A stretch of DNA of 64,000 bases from Eimeria necatrix (lineage: Eukaryota > Apicomplexa > Conoidasida > Eucoccidiorida > Eimeriidae). The stretch is taken from contig NW_013655128.1 of the NCBI RefSeq assembly GCF_000499385.1, positions 129,001 to 193,000 of the forward strand, in the 5' to 3' direction. The notes below the pieces were generated by a model. That model worked only from the letters and a program-made list of their open reading frames with translations, was not told the origin of the DNA and did not search any database. Positions within the stretch are counted from its first letter, which is position 1; every line of letters starts with the position of its first letter. A program made the translations under genes and the position numbers. Below, one piece after another: positions 1-11,679 of the stretch.

Positions 1-1000
1 GAGCAGTTCTCGAACAAGACGGCAAACCATCGGCTTCCTCAGCCAAGTCATGAACCCCACGCAACAGAGATACTCGATCTACGATCAGGAACTCTTAGCG
101 TTGGTCATGGCACTGGGCAAGTGGTCGCACTTGCTCCGTGTCTCCAAGGTAACGGCTTACACTGATCATCAAGCTCTAACCCATCTCCAACGACTCCAAG
201 CATCGAAGCCTCTGCGCCGACGCACTGCCCGCTGGTTAGACTTTCTTGCGGAGTTCCCGGATTTGCACATCACGTATGTTCAAGGCGCGCGCAATCAAGT
301 TGCCGACGCCTTGTCTCGCCGTCCCGGTCTTCCTAACACCTGCTCGCACGACACACCATCGGTACCACTGATGCTCGCAATAGGACAAGCGACCGCGGCT
401 CCCCGCTCTCGTGGTCGGCCTGCCAACTACAAGGAGCTCGCCGGAATTCGTTCGCGATGACCTAGAGGGCGCTGCATGCCGTCCGCGCCTTCACTTGCTC
501 CGCCGGAACCCAACCCAGAGGCGGAACATCCTACACTCACAACGAAGACACCAGCTGACCCTCCTGATGTGCGCCATTGGCCGCAAGCATACTCGAAGTG
601 TCCTATTTTTCGCGTTCTCTACAAAGCCGCAGCAAACCAACCAGGAGAAGCTCTGCAAATCGAGTTATGTAATCGCCAATTTACCTTTCGCTACGTAGAG
701 CCTTGCCTGCACATCCGCGTTCATGGACTGTGGCGCATCTGCGTCCCGCAATTCCGTGAGTTCCTTACTCACGTTCTGCATTCGCATCACGACCATGTCA
801 CAGCCGGCCATCGAGGCCAGAAGAAGACCTTTGCGGTTCTCAGCAAGCACTACTACTGGCCAGGAATGCGTGCCTACACTACTGCTTATGTTGAGTCATG
901 TACCCACTGTCGCGCACCAAAGTCTATTAACCAGAAGCCTGCAGGCCTTCTTCACCTACGCATCCGTTGCGTAGGTGCATTCCTTACTCTGCTAAGATAG
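1..1000 (+). mobile_element. Ty3/gypsy retrotransposon pol fragment (RNase H + integrase zinc finger), broken
   Basis: This is part of the polyprotein of an LTR retrotransposon, cut by the left edge of the window. The translation shows the end of reverse transcriptase, then a gypsy-type RNase H with NPTQQRYSIYDQEL, YTDHQAL and the closing VADALSRRP motif. It then shows the His2-Cys2 zinc-binding head of integrase (HVTAGH ... YYWPGM ... CTHC). The catalytic core of integrase is absent: homology stops at about position 950, next to a perfect inverted repeat. Two lesions are visible. Near position 29 the frame changes by one base, because the conserved text before and after lies in different frames. 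An in-frame TGA sits at 458-460, with coding text continuing in the same frame behind it. Otherwise the frame is open, so the copy looks dead but not ancient. No LTR, primer-binding site or target duplication could be assigned with certainty. Confidence 0.88.
953..977. repeat. Perfect 10-bp inverted repeat at the end of the retroelement fragment
   Basis: CACCTACGCA (953-962) and TGCGTAGGTG (968-977) are exact reverse complements separated by five bases. The hairpin sits exactly where similarity to integrase is lost, so it may mark the truncation breakpoint or a rearrangement junction. Nothing suggests a transcription terminator or a regulatory role. Confidence 0.75.
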
Positions 1001-2402
1001 CTAGGTGCGAATTATTAAAGCAAAGTATTTCTACCCTCAGGTCCGGAAAAAATAGCTTTTAGATGCCGGAGCAGCCCCCAATCTTAGAACATTCACAGGC
1101 ATTTCTAGTCTATACACGTTAATTTGTTAATAAATTGCATTTGTATTTCACTAGTAAGAGGTTACAGCGCTCAATTCGCGTCTCAACCTCTTAACCGCCT
1201 ATAGGTCATCAGTTAGCTATCCTCTATAGGTCAACAGCAAGCCCCATTGTAGTGCCTGCGCACTACAATGACCCTGGATACAACAAGGTCGGCGGCTTGC
1301 AGAGCTTTTCACTTGAGTAGAGTCAATCTACTTTCGTTGCATTTGCCCATACAATCGGTTTGTCGCTCTGTTGCTGATGTATACAAGCTTACTTACCCGC
1401 TGTTAAAGATGACACTGTTAAGCGACGTTGTACTACCAAAGCTCCGCTATTTGCCATCAGCTCTTGTCGCAGCAAAATCCCCATTGTTTGCCTTCAAATC
1501 TTCTCGGATGAGTAGAGTAAGACAGTTTGGAAATGGGAGAGAGATTTACTGGTAGAGTGATGAAAGATAGTAAAGTCTAGCACTACCTTCTGTGGTGTAG
1601 AGCGTGCACTAACAGTTTGGCACGGCCAGATGCTCTAACGTTTCACAGGAACAGTGGTGAACGGGTATGAATTTAATGGAGCTCAACTTCCGTTTCATGG
1701 TAGCTGCTGTGATACTGGAACCTAGTGAAGTCGACAACTTTGATCTACCATGTTCAAAATGGAGTAAAAGGTAATCACCACCAGATGCTGCTTATGTATT
1801 CTTCGCTGGAGCTGCAGTAGCTCTCGAGAGCGCTCACGCATTTATTCCACTCCTGGATGGTATACAGAGGGGCAGTGCTGATCTTTGCGCTAAATTTGTC
1901 ACTACGAACTGATCCTTAGCCCTACGTATAGTCGCGTGCTCAAACCCAACACGGAGCGTGCATTGCAATGCACAGCATTTGCGTGCGTTTTAATGCACAG
2001 TATTTAAGGCCTTCACTAGCCCTAACCTGCAGTGCAGAAAGGGAAAAATTAGCAGAGGCGGGACTGCGATTTATTAAGCGGAAAAGGTAGAATTGTCAAG
2101 GTGCCTAGGCCCTACAGCGTACAAGCTTGTGGCTGGCAGCCAGCGACTCCAGGCAGAAGTTCCAGAATCTCTATGAGAGCCTCATTCGCTTTATTTAATT
2201 TATGAAGTACAGCATTAGTTTGCGGGATGACACGTTATGCAGGCAGCCCCATCAACAGTCCAGCCAGCAGCCCTGTCGTCAGCGACATCTCACTATGATA
2301 CCCTTTTCTCGGCTGCTCGTTAACAGGAATTCCTTTTTTTCCGTACTAAAGCTAAGCAACTCGTTTTCATCAGTCCCTTTGAGCGATTCTGTAGTTGCTG
2401 CC
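1001..2402. other. Gene-poor stretch between retroelement and first gene; one palindrome
   Basis: No open frame here has coding character. A short repeat of the form CTATAGGTCA(T/A)CAG occurs twice near 1200-1236. A perfect 10-bp inverted repeat, CATTGTAGTG/CACTACAATG, lies at 1245-1270 with a six-base loop, and its core recurs at 28.2 and 28.5 kb. The last few hundred bases before 2403 should contain the promoter and leader of the next gene. An in-frame ATG at 2202 or 2295 could lengthen that protein. Confidence 0.5.
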
Positions 2403-4003
2403 ATGGCCCTCGGCGGAGCGCCTCCTCTTGCGCGAGCAGCAGTGGTTAAGTTCCCAGCCGCTGCAGCCGCAGCAAAGTTCACTTGCCGGCATTTAGCGTC
2501 CTATTCTACTGCTCTATTCAGAAGTCTCCTGGTTCCTGTGGGTAGCAGGACCCCCTGGGCAGGGTGCGGCCTGGGTGCATGCAACAGGGGCTTTGCAAGC
2601 GATGATTCGTTCCCTAAGGCGCTTGAAAGAGACCTCAAAGATACAATGAACATTCCAGTCGGGGGGGAAAACCTGTATCGTAGAGTAGGTGGACCTGGCT
2701 ACCCCATGCTGTTCGACGTGAAGTACGACAGGCCCACGTGGCAGCCGCTGTGGGAGGATGAACATGAAGTTATCCCTAGAGATGGATACGGGTAGGGATA
2801 TATACGAACGCGTAAATGAACGTGTGCAAGACAAGCGAACATTTTCTGTCCATGTATGTGCCAAACAGCCAATATAGGTCATGCGTTTACATGGTGCTCA
2901 AGTTCTTCAAACATACACATTTCATGTGGATGCTTTGAAAGTGAAGCGTCAAGTGCGACTGTCACAATAAACTTTGCGGCTTGAACAGGCACACCTGGTT
3001 TTGATAGAGGGGCTAAATATAAAAGTACCAGCTGCTCGTTTCACTACAGCTGCAGCTGCTCGTTTCACTACAGCTGTTGCTAATGCAATCACAGTTCCGT
3101 CACCCTGTCACATTTCCGTTTCTGCATCTCTCAGCAGCGCTAAGTCTACAATGGAGGGGCTAAATGTCGATATGTTTTTGGCCATCGTCATTTCACGTAT
3201 ATACTCCAAGTGGCCTCGTTTCTTAGTACGTACCCGTTGTCCGCAGTGGTCTGTTTGCGTTAGTGATTTCGTTTTTTCCCAGTTTGAGCTTTTCTTCGTG
3301 TGGTGTCTTGATTTTCTTCACAGCGTACCAGCCCACATCCCCCCTGAGGTGTCTACCAAGATCAAGCACGTGTTCCATGTTCCTCCTCAGTTTTATCCTT
3401 TTTTGAAAAAGCTGGGAGACGACACTCCTGCATTGCGTCCCTACATGGAGAAGCTAATAAAGGGAGAATTGACGTTCGAAGACTACGAGGATATGTTTTA
3501 CAGGTTTGCAAAGCCTGCAAAGATCTACAGAAGACAAATTCCGGAACCCTACAGAACTCCTGAGGAGATAGAAAGAGAGCAAGAGGTCGCATGGGAGGGA
3601 GCTTGGCTCTCTTACAGGCAGCGCGTCTTATCTGGTGAGCTGATTGGATTAACTGGCGTTTCCAGTGCTTTTAGTCTAGTCGCTCACGCATTATCCGTCC
3701 CTCCTGACCTACGAAGAAACGCAAGAACCATTGTTGAGGGAGAAACTGCCATTCTCATTCTGCTCTCGTTTTTTCTTCAATTATTTGACATCAATGGTTT
3801 TTTTTCTGCGTTTGTGTGTCTATACAGACTACCAGTCAAGTATGTATCTGCGAGAGTACCTTTTTGGCGCGTTGGTGGGCGTTTTCTTCGGCTATCTGTG
3901 GCTGGACCAGCACCGTCAATACCGCATTGACATGAAGCTGTTCTACTTGGAGGCCCCCGAAAACAAAGTTAATTGGGTGAAGCCTCGGGGAGATCTTGTG
4001 TAA
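2403..4003 (+). CDS. Probable mitochondrial inner-membrane protein, three exons, unknown family
   Basis: Exons 2403-2791, 3324-3634 and 3828-4003 join in frame (876 nt, 291 residues). The introns are GT-AG and the junction phases fit: GG|C, then G|AC. The N-terminus is Ala/Arg/Ser-rich and poor in acidic residues, like a mitochondrial presequence. A charged middle section follows (WQPLWEDEHE, then EEIEREQEVAW). Near the C-terminus is one predicted membrane helix (YLFGALVGVFFGYLWL), followed by a short basic tail ending KPRGDLV. This layout resembles the many accessory subunits of apicomplexan respiratory complexes or ATP synthase, but I do not recognise the family and the role is inference. 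In-frame ATGs at 2202 and 2295 would give longer N-termini. Intron 2 contains a protein-like stretch (about 3700-3765) that may be an extra or alternative exon. Confidence 0.68.
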
Positions 4004-7000
4004 TCTTGGTATCTTTTTCCCAGCGCTCAGTTGCGCATTCTTCTGTGTGGATTGGGTGCACTGTTTGCTGCTGCAGATTTTCACCATCTGTGCCGGCGCC
4101 TGTGTTCCTGCTACATACCAACTGCGGGGTATTAATCAGTTAATTAGTGGTTATGATTCACGAATGTAGGCAGTACATATAAATTAGGCATTTCTTCACG
4201 TTCAGTGCAAAAACCACTGTATTAAACTGCGTAGAGACGACCATGAAAAGCAATAACGCCACGCGGCTGTCAACAGGCTGTCGAAAAACCTCTCCCGTTA
4301 GGTTGGTGGCAGAACACGCAGCATTCAGCAATAGTATGTAATCGAGTGCGTAACAGTAGCCAGTAGCAGCTCACACAAGTATTGATAAATGCGGAATAAC
4401 AGCAAATAGAAACAGTTTCTGATAGTCTAGACAACGTGCGGAATAACAGTCAGCTGCTATATCGGTGGCTTGATAATCCTAAACTAGCCAAACATGCGGT
4501 GCTCTACGTGTTAATTCCGAGCCCTCGACAGCAAATTATGAACATTACAAGACTACAGGGGAGCGGGAAATGGACACTAAATCTGCTCGAAATCCACAGT
4601 GTTGTAGTGCATCGCTTTGAAGTCTCTTCTGTTTTCAAGCAACGAAAGACCGCAGTCACATGTAATATCTAGATTTAGATGTATGCCTGTAATTCTTTAT
4701 ACAAACTCGCGTAAATGTAAGTAAATACGCGAGCACTAGCGATTTTGTTGCTGCTAAGTTGCAGCAGTCTGCACCCAGTGCCAAAAGAGGCAATGAAGTA
4801 GTTCCCTCCACAGCTCCATTTATTACGCAATTTTTTATTTGCCTGAGAACAGTGGGCAAAGTAGCACTAACATTTAGTTGCACGCGGATTGGCTTGAGCC
4901 CTTCAGGTCACAACCGCCTTTCAGGCTACTACCTGTTGCTGCTACTATTATGGCTGAAGACTCCTCTGAGCAGAGGAGGATAGTTTCATTTGAGATCCCC
5001 TCTACTCCCACACTTGTAAGCATTTGTTTCCTTGTTCAGATTTCTAGATAATCCTGAGGCAGCTGTGTCAAGCTGCATAGTAAGCGATAAAGGGCTTTCT
5101 ACTTGGCACAAACTCGCCTAAAGGCGGGTGCTTTCCCCTGTGTAACGTCGAAGTGTCAGAGACCGGCACTCATGCCGTAAAATGACCCACAAACAGACCC
5201 ATAATAGATCCATCTTTCGAACGACACAGTCGCTGAGGCAATGCTAATAAGAGAAAACTGCCAGTGTTAATGGCTCATGGTACCGAATAAGCGTCTGGTG
5301 CTACACCCTAGAGCCGCTCGTCGCTCACGAGGGCTTGCAAAGGCCGCTGGGACGTGAGCATTTAACGCTGAACGTGAAAGATCCCCATATGTTGCAGAGT
5401 AGGTATTCACGCTGCTTTCTAGCAAGCTATTTGCTGAGGCTGGCTACTGAAGACAGTGGGGAGTTCCCCCGTTTCCTTTCCAAGTTATTTTACAGTCCTT
5501 CTGCTGCCCTCTAATGAACCACCATCAGCCTGTGCCCGGTCTCTTTTTCTCTGTTTTGACGTGTTCGAACTTTTCGTAAATCCCATCGGTGGCTCCACAG
5601 TGCTGCACAGTGCTCTGCAGAGCCCTTATTAAGCAAAACGCAGCAGGTGCCTGCATTTTCGTGTTCTTTCACTACTACTCTCATATGCATATTTTTGAAA
5701 TATAAAGACAGGCAACCCAAATAACCTTTGTCCACTCATTACATTGCTCCATGAGGGAGGCAACACCAGATATATTTGCTTGCAAATAGTGTGAGTTCAA
5801 CTGCAGCGTCTGCTACCGCGTGTAGCAATGTGACTGTAGCCAGCTGCAGCATTTTCTAGCGGTACCTGAGTAGCTGCATTTGTCTGTAATGGAATGCAGC
5901 TAGTTACTGCAAATTCAGACTGATAGTATTTGGTTACTTTTTGCTATTCATGGTCGCAGAGGCTCCATTGAATCAATCCTTTCACTTTCTGGATGCGACG
6001 TAGGGCGACCGCAGCCCACAGAAGAAGGCTTTCCCCTTGATTTGAGTTCACGATTGTGTTTTCGGTTATGTCTTTGTTGTTTCTTTTCGCTTAATTCGCT
6101 CTGTTGTGCAAATGGGATGCTGACACCATTACCTGCGATTAGGGCACCTGGGCGACCACACAATGAGACCCCTGCTGTTTCTGTTTACTTTTAAAAACCC
6201 ACCTAGACGACTCAATAAATGCTCAGTTGAAAATGAAACGCTCAAATGAAGGCACTGGAATGGTCCATTCGCCACAAACGCACGAAGAGCGGGTAGTGGA
6301 GTTGCTGCCGATTGCTAGGGAATCGACATGCAAAGGAGTGGAATTGTCCATAGTGATAAAATGCTTAGACAAAAAAATTGAAAAGTAGGGAGGAATGGGC
6401 TGTTGTCCGAACTATTTAGCAGAAGCCGTTTATTTGCAGACATACGTGTCACATCCGCTTTGACTGCCTGTGCAATAAGCGGGCAACGCCCCTTCATTTC
6501 GGTCATTTCAGACGAAGATTGTGGCTTCTCGGTTCTTCTGTGGCTGAAATTTGCTGATAATGATTTTTAAACTTTAGTTAAGTTCAATTTGGCTAAATCC
6601 TGCCAACTGTACTCACTGCTCGGCCGTGCTGGTGCAGCACTTGGCTTCCACAGGCTGCCGTCCAAAGCCGTTTGTTCTCTTTTACAAATGCAACTACGCG
6701 TATGGTTTCTGTCCAAATAGTTTAGACCCTATTTTTACATCCTCATTTAGCGGCAGCGTCTATTGTGTCTGTACACCCCAGTCGGTTTTGCTTGAACATG
6801 CGAACTGGCAGCCCCCGGCCCTTGCTCTCCTACTAGCGCCGCCTTGCGTGGAAAGCTGATGTTTTGTTCTTTTTCGTAGCTTCTAGAGCTCACCCAGTTG
6901 TCCTCTCACTCAAAATTTCCCCTCTTGCACAACGGCTAGGGCGACTGGCGTCAGGCTCGCTCCTTGTTTCCGAATCCCCAAGCTCGAAGTTCTCATTCTC

Positions 7001-7202
7001 TACTGTTTGTATGCGAGCGCCACATCTCAATATGGATGCTCACTCCCCTCAATGCCAGCAACCGACTCTACGTGGGGAGGTTTAGCACAGTTTCCCTACG
7101 CCCCCGACCATTTCTCTCCCTTCGCCACCATCTACTGCGCAGCATTGCCGGCTAAGCTAGCCAGCCCCCACTGAGTCTGTGCCGTTCTAAAGCACCAGCA
7201 GC
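4004..7202. other. Intergenic region without a supported gene
   Basis: About 3.2 kb between two plus-strand genes. Open frames on both strands are short, lack protein-like composition, and have no plausible splice partners. The last 500 bases become C-rich and presumably include the promoter and leader of the START-domain gene. I saw no repeats of note. Confidence 0.5.
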
Positions 7203-10200
7203 ATGAAAATGGCCGCAGAAAGCTTGATCGAAACTTCCGCCGTCAGTTTATGCCCCAGCGGGGCCTGCGACTCCCCAGCCCCCCTCGAGTGGCTCTCAGC
7301 AGATGAGGTACCTCAAGCCCCTGGGGTCCCTGGAGCCCCTGGGGACTCTGGGGGCACGAAAGCACCCCAAAGCCTTCCCAAAACTAACAGATGTAATGGT
7401 AGTAAGGGAGATAAAGTTCGTGACCGTGTCCACCAGCCCTCGTTTGAGCAATCGAGGCCCCCATCTGTTTCACCTGATTTAGGGGAAGTTCCGCAGGTCG
7501 ATGTGGCAGCAACTGCTGCTGCAGCAGAGACAGCAGAAGCAGCAACAGAGCCGTCAGAAGCAGCAGCATTAGCAACATCAGGAGGCTCGTACTCAGCTAC
7601 AGTACTGGACAGTGCTGCAGCAGCATTGAACCCTGCTGCAGCAGCAGCACAGACTGCGGCAAGCACAAGGCGTGCAGCAGCGCCCTCTACTTCCGCAAAA
7701 TCTTCTGCCGGTGTGTTTGTACCTGCTGCTAAAGCACCATTCCCCTCAGCAGTAGTCCCGTCGCCAGAAGGAGCAGGAAAACCATCACCGTTGCCAGCAG
7801 CAGCAGGTGCTTCCGCTGCTCCTTCTCGCGGCGAATGTAGCAACCCTAGGGCCCACGAGTGCCTGTCGCACCGGATGTCCGCTATGAACACGCAGTTTGG
7901 CCGTTTCGTTCCTGGTTTTCTTGCTGCGGAGGATCGGGAGCAGCAGGCTCCATGCTGCTCTTTGAGCTCGCCGCTTCACACAATCGTTCATGTGTGTGAG
8001 TGCATGTCTAGCTACGAAGTAGACAGGGCCCTGGCGATCGAAAATCTAAGGCTCGAGAGAGTGCGCGATGCCCACGCGGTGGTGTTGACTCTTGCTGACA
8101 AATATGGGCCCGAGAAGATCCTTGAGGATGCTGATTTGGTGTTGATTTTGTACAAGTACGACGAGATGGACCGCATGTATAGCGTGATGAGCGGAAATGT
8201 GCTCTACAAACGCCGCTGCAACTACTTTCGGAAAGTCACTTCCAGCCTTCTTCCAGATTTGCATTCAAGCCATAGAAAGAAAGACAGTTGTGGTGTCCAA
8301 GATGGCCATCTAAACATCCACGACGCGCACCATGACCTAGGTGCTTGTACACCTCATCGGGAACTTGATCGTTGTCTCAGAGAGGGAATGCGCAGGCAGT
8401 TTTCTCTGCGCTCTTTGGGGACTCTGACGAACTGCCAGGTCCCTGTAGAGCATGAGTCTTGGAGCTTAGCTATTGAAGAGCAGAACAGACTCAAAATTTA
8501 TTACAGAAGACACAGCAGCAGTACCCTACTGAGCTTCAGAGTCGAAGGAACGGTGGATGCATGCCTTCTTAATATTATTTCGGTCCTTAATGAGATGGAT
8601 CTCTACAAAGATTGGATCCCATATTACACCTTCCCCCTCAAGTAAGACCGCAATGGCAAAAACAGGCAGCCTCCGAAACTGCAGCAGAGACAGAGTCAAA
8701 CAAAACAACGGTAGCAAGAAAAAGGACTTAATTCAGTCAGTTCTGCTACATATCTGATGAAGGCAAGCAGATAGGGCCACCATATGGTGCCAAGCGAAAG
8801 TACACAATCCCCGTATACACCTCCCAAAACTAAGGTGATTGTGTAACCTACATTTGCAAAAATGCTAAATGAGTCTAGGAACGTAGCTGACAGGAAAGCC
8901 GCTAGTTACTTCGGGTGCTGTGAAATATTGAATTTGAAGTCGTGAATGTGATAACGACGCATGCATGTCCCGAGGCCAGTACGCCCCATGAGGTGGAATA
9001 ATGAAGCGCATGAAATAAGCACTAGGTGTCGCGCGTTTAAGTTATGTTTTTGCCCAGACTCGGTCTCAGAGACGTCAAGCGGCTGTACCAATTTGGACGC
9101 GTTGAGCAGATTGACTTACTGCAGCTTGACTTCCCATGGCCGATGAACAACAGGTAAGAAGCCATAGTGCTTCTGCTGCAGTGACAGCAGCTGCTACAGC
9201 ATCAGTTGGTACTGACAACAACCATTAGCAGCGGGGAAGGCAGTAGCTGCAGCGGTTTTTCTCATGGTCCCAGGTGCTGCCGTCGTTGCTGCCGCAAGTA
9301 GCAAGCGGGGCACCAATGCATGTAGGCGACCTTGGCTTTAAAACAGCTTACATCATGCTCGTGTCCATATATGTCTTTTCATTGGAACATGGTCATAGTG
9401 GGTCCCAGTTTCATTTACGAATATCTTAAGACCTAGCAGAGTTTCAGCGTTGAACCATCGCCTTCAACAGTGGCTGTTCCTTTCAGTACAACGGGCTAAG
9501 CACCCTGCGAAGCATTAGACATTTGAAGTGAAAATAATAAAAAAAAGTAATTATGTACAAAAACAGACAAGTATGCGTACATTAACAACCAAACGGGCAA
9601 GTACGGGGCCAGCCAGCCTGCCCAACCGATGGTCCAACAGACATGTCCTAATTCTAATAGTAATACTTGTGTGCGAAAAGATATAAATGTGAAGCCATTG
9701 TTGTTCTGCAGGGACTGCTGTGTTGAAATATGGGCAGCAGACGATCTAGAGCACACGAACCGATTCTTTGTCAGGGTCACCTCCCTAGATGGGGGCACGG
9801 CCAACCCTAGAGTACCCCTGGTAAACAAGTATTACATGAGTAAATGAAACAGTTAATCATCTGATCAACGAGTCGCCGATCAATTGGTAAATGCACGTAT
9901 GCATAAGTTCCATACGTTTATAAGCACCAAACAAGGCGATATAGAGAATAAAAGGCAAGCATGTTGCAGTGCAGCGTGGATAAGTAAAGAGGTGAACAAA
10001 TAAGCACAGACAAGTAAGCAAGGCCAACACGTAAGCATTGTGATGGGTTTCTGTTTCATTTGGCCCTCAATACTGTTCGTTCATTTCCTTTATATTTTGT
10101 AATCATGATTGTACATTTAGTAGCTGCACCAAGCATTTTAGCAAATAACTAAAGAAGCAAGCAAATAAACCTGCATGCAGGCAGAACAAATAAAAGAACA

Positions 10201-11679
10201 GAAATGGACGGAAGAATGCATAACCAACTGAGAGGAGCAAGTAGTCTATTTTATCACAAGTCAAGTATTTAAGGATTTGACTGGAAGAGCGACCACTTGA
10301 TTTACTCATGAATTCGTTCAGAGAGAAAAATGATGAATTTATTGATAATTTAATATGTTATTCATGTTCAGGCAATACCGGTGCCTCCACCGAAGACTTT
10401 GCGTCTGTACTGCGAAGGGGCGGTCGTATTGGTGCCTTTGTCTCCTACGAAAACATTCATAGAGTTATTCTGGACACTGGACCCTAAAGTGCATCTTAAT
10501 GATTACATTGTGAACTTTTTTGCCAAGTAGGGAGCTGCAGGCTAATGCTGCTTTTTCCGCTCAGCTGTTGTCGTGGTTGCGTGCCTTTATTATTTTCTAA
10601 TTGGACACGAAAGCTTATTTTCCCGGTATATCTTTCTGAGTGCTACGCAGTTAGCTTTTTTTGGACTCTGCTGGGGATCTACTGTCTTTTTTTTCCTGTC
10701 CACATGGCGCTTACAACGAATAAGTACTTGCGTATTTCTTGTTCCGTTTGGTCATTATGCCCACTGTACTTAGTGTTGTTTTGTGGGTTTTATTGTTGTA
10801 GATTCTCTTTGTATTTTGCAGCGTTACTATTTTATTTCTGCACCACACTTTCGATGATTTGAGCCCAACCGTATGACTTCTACTTGTGCACATCTTCCGC
10901 GTTCATCTAATTTACTTCATGCTTCAGGTCTCCCATTGTCTCATGGTTAGTTTGGTTGCTTGCAGTTTCTCTGAATCTCATTCACAATTAGTTCGATTGT
11001 TCGTCGCTCCGGGGAGTTCTTTTTCTCTGAGTGCAAGCCACATGCTTAATAGTCAGTGTGCTCGTTGCGTCAAATGATATCATTGAGGGAATGTCTCTGC
11101 GGGGCCTTCTTTTCGCTAAAAAATTTCGAAAGTTTCGATATCGATGTCTGTTCGTGACTTGTTTTTTCTCTGTCACGTTTATTTGGGTCTAGTGCTTGAA
11201 TTTGATTTCACTGCTTGTGTTTTTGCAGGAATTGAGTGCAGGAACTTGCCTAATCTGGTTTGTGCATGCGTTTCAGGGTTTTTGCTAAGTCCTCTTTTCA
11301 CGCTTTCTGCAAAGTCTGCATAGAGGCAACCGTCGGGGAACATGCAAGGCGAAGAGCGCAGTTTCCCTTGCTGTACGGTTTTGTGGAAGGCCGTTTATGT
11401 GAATTTGAGTCCACTGTTGGGGGCACTGAGGAAAATAGCACCAGCGGCAACAACAACAGCACACATCTGCACAACGCCAGCAACAGCCGTAATGCTCTGG
11501 GGGAAGAGAGCAGCGCACCCAGCCACAATGCTGCTGCCCAGTCAGCTGTTTTGTCTGCAAAAAGCTCAAAAGTTGATGAAGATGAGGCTCTTGAGGGATT
11601 GCAAAACAGGAAAAACAAAAGCAAAGGTGGCTTTCTGTTCCGCCGCCGCCGGAATTCCTTCGCAACAGAAGTTGCCTAG
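7203..11679 (+). CDS. START-domain (lipid-transfer-like) protein, five exons
   Basis: Exons 7203-8641, 9058-9153, 9712-9820, 10372-10526 and 11277-11679 give 2202 nt in frame (733 residues). All junctions are GT-AG and every phase matches. Residues 1 to about 220 are low-complexity, rich in Ala, Pro and Ser. From about 250 the chain becomes ordinary. Residues about 415-625 read like the START fold seen in many alveolate and stramenopile proteins: NEMDLYKDWIPYYTFPLK, then LDFPWPMNNRD, then VEIWAADDL, then WTLDPKVHLNDYIVNFFAK. The conserved pattern is a Leu-Tyr-x-x-Trp-x-Pro turn, a Pro-Trp-Pro-x-x-x-Arg turn and an amphipathic C-terminal helix. START proteins bind a lipid in a cavity and move it between membranes; the ligand cannot be read from sequence. 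The tail is Asn/Ser-rich and ends with a basic FLFRRRRNSF segment. I see no signal peptide or membrane helix. Confidence 0.82.

Noticed and set aside
2974..3323. Apparent N-terminal extension of the second exon of the mitochondrial protein
   Set aside because: It is intron read-through with a good acceptor (CTTCACAG) at its end. The phase with exon 1 fits only if it is removed.
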